A DNA stretch of 64,000 nt from Kluyvera sichuanensis (GCF_014218705.1 NZ_JABBJF010000004.1:248001-312000); one strand, 5' to 3'; counted from the first letter of the stretch, positions 1 through 9,827 are shown. The notes: a model not told the origin generated them from the letters alone. Program-made: numbers and translations.

Positions 1-304
1 CCGCCGCCACTTTATCCTGGGTCAGCAGTTGGCGCGCTTTCTCCGCGAACAGCGGCCAGTTGGAGGCCGGGTCAACCACTACCGGCTCGAGCTTTTTGCC
101 CAGCACGCCGCCCTTGGCATTGATCTCATCGATGGTCATCAGCGCCACGTCTTTCAGCGGCGTTTCGGAAATCGCCATGGTGCCGGAGAGCGAATGCATA
201 ATGCCGATTTTAATGGTGTCCGCTGCGTATGCCTGCAAAGAGAAGCCCATGCTCAAAAAGGTGGCCGACAGGGCAAATGCTTTCAGTAAAGAACGTCTTT
301 TCAT
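1..304 (-). CDS. urtA: UrtA-like urea ABC transporter substrate-binding protein (5' part, runs off window)
   Basis: Only the first ~101 codons are in the window; the gene continues beyond base 1. The start is the ATG at 304. Residues 1-28 form a Sec signal peptide ([10 protein letters not shown], hydrophobic core, cleavage near AYA-AD). The mature protein opens [19 protein letters not shown] and continues with [15 protein letters not shown] and [16 protein letters not shown], which is the type-I periplasmic fold start typical of the urea/short-chain-amide binding protein UrtA. It would capture urea in the periplasm for a high-affinity ABC importer. It lies directly downstream of the urea carboxylase, allophanate hydrolase and GntR genes on the same strand, which supports the urea assignment. 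A stem-loop separates it from the regulator gene, so it may be expressed separately. Confidence 0.85.
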   Translation of the reverse strand, partial: MKRRSLLKAFALSATFLSMGFSLQAYAADTIKIGIMHSLSGTMAISETPLKDVALMTIDEINAKGGVLGKKLEPVVVDPASNWPLFAEKARQLLTQDKVAA

Positions 305-335
305 GACCAAAACCCCTAAACGATATTGAGTGATA

Positions 336-357
336 AAAGTTCCCCACCGGGATGGGG
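336..357 (-). terminator. Stem-loop between the gntR gene and urtA
   Basis: Read on the minus strand, CCCCA (357-353) pairs with TGGGG (346-342) and is followed by AACTTTTATC. It lies just after the GntR stop and before the urtA start, so it could end or attenuate the atzF-uca-gntR transcript before urtA. The stem is short and the T-run imperfect. Confidence 0.45.
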
Positions 358-369
358 CGGAAGCCACAA

Positions 370-1068
370 CTACGGTGAAACGGGTTGTAAACGGGCCTGC
401 TGTAGCCGATGTAGGGTTATTTTTCTGACCTCGGCCTTACTCTGTGAAATATGCGCAGTGAGGATCCGCTGCGCCTCTTCAGTTTGCTGCTGCACTATGG
501 CGCGAAGCACCTGTGCGTGTTCGCTGTAGGTCGCGTCCACGCGGTCCTCGCGGGTGAAGTCGAGGTGGCGAATAATGCGCATTTTCTCCGTCAACTCGAC
601 GTGCACGCGCGCCATCTCGCCGTTGCCGGTGGCGCTCACCAGTGCGGTATGAAACGCCTCATCGTGCCGCGAGAGTTCCTTACCCGGCGGCATCTGCGGC
701 GCATCGCACCAGAAGGCGAGCAGCGGCGCGAGATGGGCCACGCGCTCCTGCGATGGCATGGCGCACAGACGCTTCACCGCCTCCATTTCCAGCACGATGC
801 GGAAGTCGTACAGCGCCTCGAAATAGGTGAAGTCGAACGGTTTCACCTGCCAGCCGCTGCGCGAGTAAACCTGCACATAGCCTTCGTGCTCCAGCCAGAA
901 CAGCGCCTGGCGCACCGGCGTGCGGCTGGCCGCCATGCGCTCGGAGATTTCGTTTTCGCTAAAGTGCTCGCCGGGCATCAGGCGGAAATCAAAAATGTCG
1001 TTTTTCAGCGCCAGATAGATACGCTCCGCCAGCCCCACCGTGCGCTTTTTGCCGTTCGCTTCCGTCAT
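370..1068 (-). CDS. GntR-family (FadR/FCD subfamily) transcriptional regulator
   Basis: This 232-residue regulator has an N-terminal winged helix (about residues 10-75; [19 protein letters not shown] is the recognition region) and a C-terminal all-helical FCD ligand domain (about 85-215; [16 protein letters not shown] carries the metal/ligand-pocket pattern of the family). The start was set at the ATG at 1068, with a GGGAG ribosome site, rather than 12 codons upstream, where the frame would overlap urea carboxylase. It follows the urea carboxylase stop by ten bases and is probably co-transcribed with it. Its likely role is control of the urea amidolyase genes in response to a nitrogen intermediate; the ligand is not known from sequence. 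Confidence 0.85.
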   Translation of the reverse strand: MTEANGKKRTVGLAERIYLALKNDIFDFRLMPGEHFSENEISERMAASRTPVRQALFWLEHEGYVQVYSRSGWQVKPFDFTYFEALYDFRIVLEMEAVKRLCAMPSQERVAHLAPLLAFWCDAPQMPPGKELSRHDEAFHTALVSATGNGEMARVHVELTEKMRIIRHLDFTREDRVDATYSEHAQVLRAIVQQQTEEAQRILTAHISQSKAEVRKITLHRLQQARLQPVSP

Positions 1069-1078
1069 CTGCTTCTCC

Positions 1079-4000
1079 CTATTCCAGCCACAGCAGCGCG
1101 TCACCCGGGCTCACCGGGCGGCCCGGCTGGCAGCCGATGCGTTTAACGATGCCCGCCTGCGGGGCGTGAATCGCCAGCTCCATTTTCATCGCTTCCACGA
1201 TGACCAGCGTCTGGCCGGCTTCCACCGTCTCGCCAGGCGCGACCAGCACCTTCCAGATATTGCCGTTCATATCGGCGGTCACCGGCAGCGCGCCGTCGTC
1301 GATGGCCTCTTCCTGCGTCGGCAGCAGGCTTTCAACGTCGGCCTCCTGGTCGTCCAGATGCCAGCGCTCCACCTCCGCTTCAAACGCCGCAGACTGCAGC
1401 TGACGGAAACGGGCGATGTCGTCGGCGTTGTCATCGAGGAACTGCAGGTGCTCGGCAAAGTCGAACACCGTCTCTTCAATACGCACCGCCGCGCGGCCTT
1501 CGCGGAAATCATCGCGCAGCAGGGTCAGCTCCGCTTCGCTCACCGGGTAGAAACGCACCTGGTCGAAGAAACGCAGTAGCCACGGCTCACCCTCGCTGAA
1601 CTGCGCGTTTTTGAGGAATTTGTTCCAGATGGGCAGCGTGCGCCCCACCAGCTGATAGCCGCCCGGCGAGTCCATGCCGTAGATGCACATGTACATGCCG
1701 CCGATGCCCACCGTGCCTTCGGCGGTGAAGGTGCGCGCCGGGTTGTACTTGGAGCTCAGCAGGCGATGACGTGGATCCACCGGCACCGCACACGGCGCGC
1801 CGAGGTAGACGTCGCCCAGCCCCAGAATCAGATAGCTGGCATCAAACAGGGTCTCCATCACCGCTTCACGGGTCGGCAGGCCGTTAATACGCTGGATAAA
1901 GTCGACGTTGTTCGGCAGCCACGGCGCGGTCGCGCGCACGGTATCGGCGTAGCGGCTGACGGCGTCCAGCGTGGCGCTGTCTTCAAAGGCCATCGGCAGA
2001 TGGACAACGCGAGATGGCACTTTCATGCGGGTGACATCACCGATGCGCGCCTCCTGTTCCAGCAGCAGCGCCACCAGCGCGGCCTGGCTGATTTCACGGC
2101 TGTCGTAGCGCACCTGCAGCGAACGCACGCCGGGAGAAAGCTCTTTAATGCCCGGATGCGCCCGTTCGCGCAGCTGCTCCATCAGCACGTGAACGCGCAG
2201 GCGCAGCGCCAGATCCAGCACGTTCTCGCCGTACTCAATCAGGATGTAGTTGTCGCCCGCCTGACGATAAACAATCGCCGGGGTGCTGAAGGTCGCAGGC
2301 AGCGACACCAGCCCGGTGGCGGAAACGCCGTCGCGGTCGGCAAGCGACGGCATGGCAAATTCCGGCAGCGCGGTGGTTTGCAGGGTGTCCACGCTGCGGT
2401 CCATCGCATTTTCCCGCGCCACCGCATCTTCCACGCTGATCGGGTAGAAGCGAATGCGGTCGCCCGGCTTCACCTGCCCGACTTTCCACAGCTCCGCTTT
2501 GGCGATAGTCACCGGGCAGACAAAGCCGCCGAGGCTTGGGCCGTCGCGGGTGAGGATCACCGGGAAGTCGCCGGTAAAGTTAATCGCGCCAATGGCGTAT
2601 TCGCAGTCATGCACGTTCGACGGATGTAGCCCCGCCTCACCGCCGTTCGGGCGCGTCCAGCTCGGTTTAGGGCCGACTAAGCGCACGCCGAGGCGGTTGG
2701 AGTTGTAGTGCACCTGCCAGTCGCTGGCGAAGAACTCGTCGATAGCCTCCTGGGTGAAAAAGTCCGGCGCGCCGTGCGGCCCGTAGAGCACGCCAATGCG
2801 CCAGACTTCACCGTATTCGGGGATCAGCGCCGTCGAGAGTGCCTTCGGCTCGGAAATAGGCGCGGGCGTCGTGCAGGCCGCCAGCTCAGGACGTGAGATG
2901 GGCAGCAGGTCCGCAACCTTCAGCGTGCGCCCCGCGTGGCCGCCAAACTGTCCCAGCGCGAAGGTGGAACGGCTGCCGAGATAGACCGGCACATCAAGAC
3001 CGTTACGCACCGCCAGATACCCCCGACAGCCGCGTTGCGCGCGGCCCAAGCTCAGGGTTTGCCCTGCTTTCACCGCTACTGGCTGCCACATCGGCACCGC
3101 TTCATCGTCCAGCTTCGCCTGACAGTCGGCCCCGGTCAGGGCAATCAGCGCGTCGGCATGGAACTGCAGCACCGGTCCCTGCAGGGTGAACTCCAGCCCG
3201 GCCGCCGATTCGTGGTTACCGACAATGCGGTTCGCCAGGCGGAAGGCAAAATCATCCATCGGGCCGGACGGCGGCACGCCGATATCCCAGTAGCCCTGAC
3301 GGCCCGGATAATCCTGCACGCTGCTCCAGGTGCCAGGCTGCAAGACTTCAATCATCGGCGACTGCGCCACCACGCTGTCGAGCATCCGCGTCCAGGCGGT
3401 GCCGCTGACAAACGCCTCGCTGGCGGTAATCTGCCGCAGGTAGTCGAGGTTAGTGGCGATGCCGTGCAGTCGCGTGGCGTCAAGCGCCGTCGCCAGTTTT
3501 GCCAGCGCCGCCGCGCGGGTTGGCGCATGGACAATCAGCTTGGCGATCATCGGGTCGTAAAACGCGGAGACTTCGCTGCCGGTGGTCACGCCGGTATCAA
3601 TGCGCACATCGTCCGGGAAGACCACTTCGGTCAGGACGCCGGGGCTCGGCTGGAAGTTTTTTAGCGGGCTTTCAGCATAAAGACGCACTTCAATCGCCGC
3701 CCCCTGCGGCGCTTTTGCCAGACGCGCCCAGTCGATAGGCTCATCGGCCGCCACGCGCAGCATGCACTCCACCAGATCCAGCCCGGTAACGCATTCGGTC
3801 ACCGGGTGCTCAACCTGAAGACGGGTATTCACTTCGAGGAAATAAAACGCGTCCAGCGCGGCATCGTAGATAAACTCCACCGTCCCGGCACTGCGGTAGC
3901 TGACCAGCTTACCGAGCTGTACCGCGGCATCGAGAATCGCTTTGCGGGTCGCCGCAGGCAGATTCGGTGCAGGCGTCTCTTCCACCACCTTCTGGTTGCG

Positions 4001-4696
4001 GCGCTGGAGCGAACAGTCGCGCTCGCCGAGCGCCACCACGTTGCCTTTGCCGTCGCCAAAAATCTGCACTTCGATATGGCGCGCACGATCCACGCAGCGC
4101 TCAACAAACACCCCGGCATCACTAAAGAACTGCTCGCCCAGACGACGCACGCTCTCCCAACCCTGCGCCAGAGCCTGTGCGTCGGCACAGCGCGTCAGAC
4201 CAATCCCACCGCCGCCCGCCGTGCTTTTCAGCATCACCGGGTAGCCAATGTTCTGCGCCGCATTCAGCGCCTCGTCGAGCGAGTTAAGCAACCCGGTCCC
4301 CGGGGTCATCGGTACACCCGCTTCAGCGGCCAGCTCGCGAGCGCGGTGCTTCAGGCCAAACTCGCCAATCTGCTGCGCGGTAGGGCCGATAAACACAATG
4401 CCCGCCTTGTCACAGGCGTCGGCAAACGGCAGGCTTTCCGAGAGAAAACCGTAGCCCGGCCAGATAGCCTGGGCGCCGCTTTCCCGCGCAGCGGCAATAA
4501 TCGCGTCAATTTTCAGGTAGCTGTCGCTGGCCTTTTCGCCGCCCAGCGCCAATGCAATATCAGCCTGCTTAACGTGTTCGGCATTTTTATCGGCGTCGGA
4601 GTAGACCGCCACGCTGGTGATACCGAGACGCTTCAGGGTTCGGATAGCGCGGCAGGCAATTTCGCCACGGTTAGCAATCAGCACGGTGTTAAACAT
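1079..4696 (-). CDS. uca: Urea carboxylase (biotin- and ATP-dependent)
   Basis: The 1205-residue enzyme carboxylates urea to allophanate in the cytoplasm. Domains in order: biotin carboxylase with ATP-grasp (about 1-450; glycine-rich KSTAGGGGIGLTRC and the signature EVNTRLQVEHPVTE), two KipA/KipI-like carboxyltransferase lobes (about 460-1060), and a C-terminal biotin carrier domain with the biotinylation site VEAMKMELAIHA. Length and order match bacterial urea carboxylase. The start was moved seven codons in, to the ATG at 4696, preceded by AAGGAGAGCC. It overlaps the end of the allophanate hydrolase gene by eight bases, so translation is probably coupled and the two steps are made together. 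No damage is visible. Confidence 0.96.
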   Translation of the reverse strand: MFNTVLIANRGEIACRAIRTLKRLGITSVAVYSDADKNAEHVKQADIALALGGEKASDSYLKIDAIIAAARESGAQAIWPGYGFLSESLPFADACDKAGIVFIGPTAQQIGEFGLKHRARELAAEAGVPMTPGTGLLNSLDEALNAAQNIGYPVMLKSTAGGGGIGLTRCADAQALAQGWESVRRLGEQFFSDAGVFVERCVDRARHIEVQIFGDGKGNVVALGERDCSLQRRNQKVVEETPAPNLPAATRKAILDAAVQLGKLVSYRSAGTVEFIYDAALDAFYFLEVNTRLQVEHPVTECVTGLDLVECMLRVAADEPIDWARLAKAPQGAAIEVRLYAESPLKNFQPSPGVLTEVVFPDDVRIDTGVTTGSEVSAFYDPMIAKLIVHAPTRAAALAKLATALDATRLHGIATNLDYLRQITASEAFVSGTAWTRMLDSVVAQSPMIEVLQPGTWSSVQDYPGRQGYWDIGVPPSGPMDDFAFRLANRIVGNHESAAGLEFTLQGPVLQFHADALIALTGADCQAKLDDEAVPMWQPVAVKAGQTLSLGRAQRGCRGYLAVRNGLDVPVYLGSRSTFALGQFGGHAGRTLKVADLLPISRPELAACTTPAPISEPKALSTALIPEYGEVWRIGVLYGPHGAPDFFTQEAIDEFFASDWQVHYNSNRLGVRLVGPKPSWTRPNGGEAGLHPSNVHDCEYAIGAINFTGDFPVILTRDGPSLGGFVCPVTIAKAELWKVGQVKPGDRIRFYPISVEDAVARENAMDRSVDTLQTTALPEFAMPSLADRDGVSATGLVSLPATFSTPAIVYRQAGDNYILIEYGENVLDLALRLRVHVLMEQLRERAHPGIKELSPGVRSLQVRYDSREISQAALVALLLEQEARIGDVTRMKVPSRVVHLPMAFEDSATLDAVSRYADTVRATAPWLPNNVDFIQRINGLPTREAVMETLFDASYLILGLGDVYLGAPCAVPVDPRHRLLSSKYNPARTFTAEGTVGIGGMYMCIYGMDSPGGYQLVGRTLPIWNKFLKNAQFSEGEPWLLRFFDQVRFYPVSEAELTLLRDDFREGRAAVRIEETVFDFAEHLQFLDDNADDIARFRQLQSAAFEAEVERWHLDDQEADVESLLPTQEEAIDDGALPVTADMNGNIWKVLVAPGETVEAGQTLVIVEAMKMELAIHAPQAGIVKRIGCQPGRPVSPGDALLWLE

Positions 4697-6491
4697 GGTG
4701 GCTCTCCTTACGGGCAACCCAGTGCCGCCAGCCCTTGAATTCGGTAATGTCTACGGCGTCGTTCAGCGCTGCCGGTTCACAGATAAAGCCTTTCACCCAA
4801 CGGCCATCGCAAAGCTCCAGCGAGCCAATGCCCAGCGGCGACGGAATTTCCGCCACGAACTCGCCAAAGCGCGCCAGCGGGATATCCCACAGCTCAACTT
4901 CAATCGCCGCGCCGGAGGCATCACGGGCCAGCCCCGGCTTTTGCGGCTGGGTATTGGCCAGCGCGTACAGCCGATAGGTCGCCGCCGTCAGCGTGGCTTC
5001 CACAAAGACGGCATGACGGGTAGTGAGTTGGAAGTTGAGCGGCATACCGCGCAGGTGCGCGCCGACCACGGCAATGCGCACGTGATGCGGGGACGGCGGC
5101 AGCGCGGTGGCGTTTGGTGTGAACGGCAGCCCGGTGGCCCCTAATGGCAGCGCCAGCTGTTGCTGCCAGCGTTGACCAAAATCGGCCAGCGCCCGGTCGT
5201 GCCACGCGGGAGCAAGCAAGGTGATACCTGCCGGTAGGCCATCGGCGCGGAACGGCGCGGGCAACGCCAGCGCGCTGAGGTCAGCAAGGTTGGTGAAGTT
5301 GGTGTAGGTCCCAAACTGGGAGTTGAAGCGAATCGGTTCCTGCTCCATCTCCTTCAGGGTATGAATGGTCGGCGACGTTGGCACCACCAGCGCGTCGACC
5401 TCGCCCAGCGTCTGCTGGATTTTTTGCGCCAGCTCGGCGCGCAGGTATTCAGCGTTATAGGCATCGACCGCGCTGTAATTCAGGCCCGCAGAGACGATGG
5501 TGTAAACGGTCGGGTCCATCTGTTCGGGGTGCTGGAGCATGTCGCCCACCGCCGCCGTGCGCTCAGCGACCCACGAGCCCTGATAGAGCTGTTCAGCAAG
5601 CTGGGTAAAGACGGAGAAATCGATAGGTTTTAGCGTGACGCCACTTGCACACAGCGCATCAATAGCCTGTTCCCACGCCGCCTGCGCCTGCACGTCGCCG
5701 AAGAAGTTCAGCGTCTCCGGCACGGCAAAGGTCGGGTTCGGTGCAAGCGTAGCGGGTGCCGTCGCCGGGTTGGCGCGCGAGTAAGCATCCTCATCATCCG
5801 CGCCGCCCGCCAGCGAGGCGATATAAAAGGCGTCGTCTACCGTCAGGGCAAATACTGACAGGGTGTCATTGAGTCGGCAGGCCGGGACTACGCCTTTGGC
5901 TGAGAGCCAGCCTTTGGTCGGTTTAAGGCCGACGATATTGTTAAACCCGGCGGGCACGCGCCCGGAACCGGCGGTGTCGGTGCCAAAGGCGAACGGCACC
6001 AGGCCACGCGCCACCACGGAGGCCGAGCCGGAGCTGGAGCCGCCGCTGACGTAATCGGGGTTGAACGTATTGACCACCGCACCGTAGGGAGAGCGCGTAC
6101 CCACCAGCCCGGTGGCGAACTGATCGAGGTTGGTTTTGCCCACCACAATCGCCCCGGCGGCTTTTAGTCGGGCAACCGCCGTGGCATCCTGCTCGGCAAT
6201 ATATTCAAACGCCGGACAGGCCGCGGTGGTCGGCCATCCCGCCACGTCCACGTTGTCTTTGACCGCAAACGGAATACCAAATAATGGCAGGGCTTGCGGG
6301 TTATTTTGATACAGCGGAATTAACGCGGCTAATTGTGCCTTCAACTGCGCTTCGCTGGCGATCGCCAGCCACGCGTTATCCTCTGCGGAGAAGGTATTAA
6401 TATGTTCAATTAAAAGCGTAAGAACGGAGTCGCTGTCCTGACTGATTTGCTGACGCCATGCGGCCAGCGTTTGTCCTGTCATTAATGCCAT
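4689..6491 (-). CDS. atzF: Allophanate hydrolase
   Basis: The 600-residue enzyme splits allophanate into two CO2 and two ammonia, the second step of urea amidolyase. The N-terminal ~430 residues are an amidase-signature domain with the Lys-Ser-Ser triad visible: the lysine in FAVKDNVDVAG, and the serines in GGSSSGSASVVARG and GTDTAGSGRVPAGF. The C-terminal ~130 residues form the small domain specific to allophanate hydrolases. The ATG at 6491 was chosen because AGGA lies eight bases upstream; longer starts lack a ribosome site. It is the first gene of the atzF-uca-gntR unit, and the AT-rich 6492-6762 region upstream should hold the promoter. It shares eight bases with uca. Confidence 0.95.
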   Translation of the reverse strand: MALMTGQTLAAWRQQISQDSDSVLTLLIEHINTFSAEDNAWLAIASEAQLKAQLAALIPLYQNNPQALPLFGIPFAVKDNVDVAGWPTTAACPAFEYIAEQDATAVARLKAAGAIVVGKTNLDQFATGLVGTRSPYGAVVNTFNPDYVSGGSSSGSASVVARGLVPFAFGTDTAGSGRVPAGFNNIVGLKPTKGWLSAKGVVPACRLNDTLSVFALTVDDAFYIASLAGGADDEDAYSRANPATAPATLAPNPTFAVPETLNFFGDVQAQAAWEQAIDALCASGVTLKPIDFSVFTQLAEQLYQGSWVAERTAAVGDMLQHPEQMDPTVYTIVSAGLNYSAVDAYNAEYLRAELAQKIQQTLGEVDALVVPTSPTIHTLKEMEQEPIRFNSQFGTYTNFTNLADLSALALPAPFRADGLPAGITLLAPAWHDRALADFGQRWQQQLALPLGATGLPFTPNATALPPSPHHVRIAVVGAHLRGMPLNFQLTTRHAVFVEATLTAATYRLYALANTQPQKPGLARDASGAAIEVELWDIPLARFGEFVAEIPSPLGIGSLELCDGRWVKGFICEPAALNDAVDITEFKGWRHWVARKESHHV

Positions 6492-6762
6492 CGTTGAATT
6501 CCTGTTGGTATACAAGATGGAATTCAATTAGCAAGGCACGTGCCAGATATTTAATAGACTGTTTTTATAGAGTTTTTAAATAAATAATGACGTAGTCATA
6601 AAATTAGCACGCACCGTAAAAGTACATCAGGCGCAATAACAGTGCAGCAGGTCATAGGAAAAATAAATAACGTAGAATCGGGTCAGAATAATCTATTATG
6701 AAAATAGCCACATAAATAACAATGTTATCAATATGGCTATCTATTTTTTATTTCACGATAAA

Positions 6763-7497
6763 TTATGCGCCCTGACGGGTCGCCGCTAGCACAATTTCAC
6801 GAATACAAACGTACTGCGGCTGGGAATAGGCGTACTCGATGGCATGGGCCACATCTTCCGGGCTCAGCACTTTACCGCCCATATCCTGCTTCCAGCTCTG
6901 ATAACCGGCTTTAATGTCGTCGCTGGTCGTGTGGCTCAGCAGTTCGGTTTCCACCGCCCCCGGTGCAATCACCACCACGCGCACGTTGTGCGGCGACAGC
7001 TCTTCACGCAGGTTTTCGGACAGGCCGTGCACCGCAAACTTGGTGCCGACGTAGACCACGTGGTTCGGGAAGGTTTTGCGCCCGGCAATGGAGCTGATAT
7101 TGATGATGGTGCCCGCTTTGCGCTCAATCATCCCTTTCGTCACCGCGTGAACGCCGTTCAGCAACCCTTTGACGTTAACGTCGATCATCTGTTCCCATTC
7201 ATCCGGGTTTTGATCGTCGATATTGCCCAGCAGCATCACGCCCGCGTTGTTGACCATCGCATCAACCGGCCCAAATTGCTGTTCCGCCTCGGCAATGGCG
7301 TCGGCCACCGCCTGACGGTTGGTGACGTCTACCGAACGGCACAGAGTGCGCGGCAAGTTCAGCGCGGTCATGCGATCCACACGACGCGCCAGCAGCAGCA
7401 GCGCATGTCCGCGTTCTGACAGCAGTTTTGCCGTGGCCAGGCCAATCCCGGAGCTGGCACCGGTAATCACGACTAATGGTTTAGATGCAGCGTTCAT
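6763..7497 (-). CDS. Short-chain dehydrogenase/reductase (SDR), classical type
   Basis: This 244-residue Rossmann-fold oxidoreductase shows the NAD(P)-binding TGASSGIG near residue 12, the NNAG motif, a catalytic Ser in NISSIAG, and the Tyr/Lys pair spaced as YVGTK. The arginine pair in LLARRVDR after the second strand suggests NADP(H). The substrate cannot be read from sequence; close relatives are annotated only as SDR oxidoreductases. The start ATG at 7497 has GAGGA upstream. It is divergent from the LysR regulator at 7594 with a 96-base shared promoter region, the usual arrangement in which the LysR protein controls the neighbour. Confidence 0.92.
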   Translation of the reverse strand: MNAASKPLVVITGASSGIGLATAKLLSERGHALLLLARRVDRMTALNLPRTLCRSVDVTNRQAVADAIAEAEQQFGPVDAMVNNAGVMLLGNIDDQNPDEWEQMIDVNVKGLLNGVHAVTKGMIERKAGTIINISSIAGRKTFPNHVVYVGTKFAVHGLSENLREELSPHNVRVVVIAPGAVETELLSHTTSDDIKAGYQSWKQDMGGKVLSPEDVAHAIEYAYSQPQYVCIREIVLAATRQGA

Positions 7498-7593
7498 TGG
7501 TATTCCTCATAAATAAAATTGATGGCGCTACTTTAAATCCGGATGAGAATGGTGAAAAATGGTTTGTTTTTTTCACAGCCATAAAATAAATCT

Positions 7594-8430
7594 ATGGATA
7601 AGCGACAGCTCAGCGCCTTCATCTGCGTATTTGAAGAGCGCAATATTACCCGCGCGGCTGAACAGTTAAGTCTGACACAGCCTGCGCTCTCTGCCACCGT
7701 GAAAGCACTGGAAGAGGAACTCGGTACGCAACTCTTTGTACGTAAGCCCCGCGGCGTGGAGGTGACGGAAGATGCGCGCGCGCTCTATCCGCACGCCTGC
7801 CGTATGCTTCAGGAGATGGCGACCCTCACCTCGCGCTTTCGTAAACGCCAGGACCGCGCGCCGCTGAATATCGGCGTCGAGCAGGACATCGCCTCGCCGT
7901 GTCTGGCCTCACTGCTACAGCGTATTCATCTTGAGATGCCGGAGACACTGGTCACGCTCGACCCTGGCTGTACCGGGGATATTCGTCTCGGCTGCGAGAG
8001 CCTGCGCTGCGAAGACGAGCTGTTTATGCCGCTGTTCGACGAGCACTATATGCTGGCGTTCCCCTGCGACCATCCGCTGGCGCAGGTGGCGGAGCTGACG
8101 CTGGAGCAGCTCTATAGCTACCCTTGGGTGATGTATCCGGCCCACGATTCTCATCAGCGCTTCCTGCCGTTTTACGGCACGGCGGCCGGAGCGCCCAGCG
8201 CCAATGCGGGCAGCTTTACGCTGGCGCTGGATCTGGTCGAGGCAGGGTTTGGTCTGGCGATTGCGCCACGCTCGCTGATTGAAGCCCGCTGCGACCTCAG
8301 CGCCCGGGCGCTGCCGGGGTATCCGTTACTACGGCGAATTGGCATTTGCTATGCGGTTCAGGCGGTGGAGAACCCGGCGGTCAATCAGTTGCTGGAGCAG
8401 CTCAACGAGACGGCGACGCTTGCAGGATAA
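7594..8430 (+). CDS. LysR-family transcriptional regulator
   Basis: This 278-residue protein has an N-terminal winged helix-turn-helix (residues 1-60; LSAFICVFEERNITRAAEQ and LTQPALSATVKALEEELG) and a periplasmic-binding-protein-like effector domain from about residue 88. It is read away from the SDR gene across a short intergenic region and probably regulates it. A LysE exporter follows 95 bases later on the same strand. The inducer is not evident. The length is slightly under the 290-310 usual for the family, with the loss at the C-terminal end. Confidence 0.9.
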   Translation: MDKRQLSAFICVFEERNITRAAEQLSLTQPALSATVKALEEELGTQLFVRKPRGVEVTEDARALYPHACRMLQEMATLTSRFRKRQDRAPLNIGVEQDIASPCLASLLQRIHLEMPETLVTLDPGCTGDIRLGCESLRCEDELFMPLFDEHYMLAFPCDHPLAQVAELTLEQLYSYPWVMYPAHDSHQRFLPFYGTAAGAPSANAGSFTLALDLVEAGFGLAIAPRSLIEARCDLSARALPGYPLLRRIGICYAVQAVENPAVNQLLEQLNETATLAG

Positions 8431-8525
8431 AGCGCGGATAATTACGCGGAAACCTTGATTCCGGTCATAGTGGGTTTTGTGATCCCGCTCTAATTTATTC
8501 GCCTTCCTGATAAGAGATCACCCTA

Positions 8526-9152
8526 ATGTTCATACCTTCTATTGGTGCAACGGCGTTCGTTGCGTCTATTGCCACGCTCGGCATTTTGTCACCCGGCCCG
8601 GACTTCTTTATGGTCATTAAAAACGCCGCGCGCTATCGCCGACTGCCCGCCATGATGACCGCCTTTGGCATCACCTGCGGCGTGCTGACGCATATGTCTT
8701 ACTGCGTGGCCGGTCTGGCGGTAGTGATCACCACCACGCCATGGCTGTTCGATATTCTGAAGTACGCGGGCGCAGCCTATCTTATCTGGGTGGGTCTGCT
8801 GGCGCTGCTGGCGCGCGGGCATAAAAGCATGGACATGACCGGCGTTGTTCAGCAGGAAACCACGCTAAAAAAGGCGTTTTTGCAAGGCTATCTGTGTAAC
8901 CTGCTGAACCCGAAAGCCACGTTGTTCTTCCTCTCTATTTTCACTCAGGTACTGAACGTGAAATCCGGTTTCCCGGAGAAACTCTGGTACGCCGGGGTGA
9001 TCCTCACCGTTTCCGTCATCTGGTGGCCAATGCTGGTGGTGCTTATCCAGAGCGCGCCGGTACGCCGTGGGCTGGCAAAAGCACAGAAAATTATTGATAA
9101 GATGCTGGGTGGGTTGCTGATTGCGCTGGGCATTAAGGTGGCGCTGAGCTGA
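8526..9152 (+). CDS. LysE-family amino acid/metabolite exporter
   Basis: This 208-residue inner-membrane protein has about six hydrophobic segments. The N-terminal ATLGILSPGPDFFMVIKNAA carries the conserved SPGPD motif of RhtB/LysE exporters, and the central LLNPKATLFFLSIF matches the conserved NPK segment. The family exports amino acids such as threonine, homoserine or lysine. It sits just before the threonine-degrading tdc operon, but a good terminator between them makes a shared transcript unlikely and the substrate is not proven. Confidence 0.9.
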   Translation: MFIPSIGATAFVASIATLGILSPGPDFFMVIKNAARYRRLPAMMTAFGITCGVLTHMSYCVAGLAVVITTTPWLFDILKYAGAAYLIWVGLLALLARGHKSMDMTGVVQQETTLKKAFLQGYLCNLLNPKATLFFLSIFTQVLNVKSGFPEKLWYAGVILTVSVIWWPMLVVLIQSAPVRRGLAKAQKIIDKMLGGLLIALGIKVALS

Positions 9153-9165
9153 TATTCAGCTATTG

Positions 9166-9190
9166 GGGTAGCCCATCGGGTTACCCTTTT
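9166..9190 (+). terminator. Rho-independent terminator after the LysE gene
   Basis: GGGTAGCCC (9166-9174) pairs with GGGTTACCC (9178-9186) across the loop ATC, with one G-T pair, and is followed directly by TTTT. It ends transcription of the LysE exporter gene and isolates the tdc operon. Confidence 0.85.
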
Positions 9191-9562
9191 CTCTTCGCGT
9201 TATCATCCCCCGCTTTCCCCCCTCGCAAAGAAGAATGCAGATCTGTGAGCATCAACACAAAACACTACCCATCAAACTTTTCACAACACAAAACAAAAGC
9301 AACCGATTTCATAACCAAAATGAACACCCAAAAAATGGGCAAAAAACCATAGTTAAATAAATGTTATATATGATAATAAATTGTAGATAATGTTTTTAGA
9401 GTTAATAACTAATACGTATCTTTCAGCACAATCGCGGGTGAAAAATGTGATACCCGACATTCTTTAATAAGAATAATGATTCATTTAAAATTTAAGTTGA
9501 TAAATTACACATTAAATTTAAGCCATTTATTGACCGTTAATTACCCGATAATTGCTTGAAAG

Positions 9563-9578
9563 ATCGCCAGATGGCGAT
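9563..9578. repeat. 7-bp inverted repeat in tdc upstream region
   Basis: ATCGCCA (9563-9569) and TGGCGAT (9572-9578) are perfect inverted arms around GA. A related unit, ATGGC...GCCAT, follows near 9598-9618. The dyad could be a regulator-binding site; no protein is assigned. Confidence 0.45.
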
Positions 9579-9748
9579 TATTAGTGCCGCAAAAAAATGG
9601 CCATCGTTATCGCCATAAAATATTGTTATCCCCCCATAATTTTTTGATTAAAATCAGGACAAATCGTTATATTAAAACAGATAACATATTGATATTACTT
9701 AATTTATTAAGCAAACCTTAGCGTACTGAAATTCATCAAAAGACAATT

Positions 9749-9792
9749 TGTGAGTGCTCGCACAAATCCCCAACCGGTTAATTTGTTACACT
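9749..9792 (+). promoter_or_regulatory. CRP-binding site and -10 box of the tdc promoter
   Basis: TGTGA (9749-9753), six bases, then GCACA (9760-9764) differs from the CRP consensus in one base. TACACT at 9787-9792 is a plausible -10. A start site near 9799 would put the CRP centre near -42, a class II position as in the E. coli tdcA promoter, where CRP is required under anaerobic, catabolite-derepressed conditions. Confidence 0.8.
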
Positions 9793-9827
9793 TATTTCCG
9801 TCAACAAAGTAATTAACACGGATTGTT

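Larger units (their letters stand above)
9191..9827 (+). promoter_or_regulatory. AT-rich tdc operon upstream region
   Basis: These 637 bases hold no convincing gene. The stretch is markedly AT-rich, as is the E. coli tdc control region, where IHF, CRP, TdcA and TdcR act. No open frame resembling TdcR was found on the minus strand. An inverted repeat lies at 9563-9578 and the CRP site and -10 box are near the downstream end. Confidence 0.7.

Noticed and set aside
451..1146. Long plus-strand frames opposite the urea genes
   Set aside because: They are antisense to well-supported GntR and urea carboxylase genes, are His/Arg-rich as expected for shadow frames in GC-rich DNA, and have no ribosome sites.
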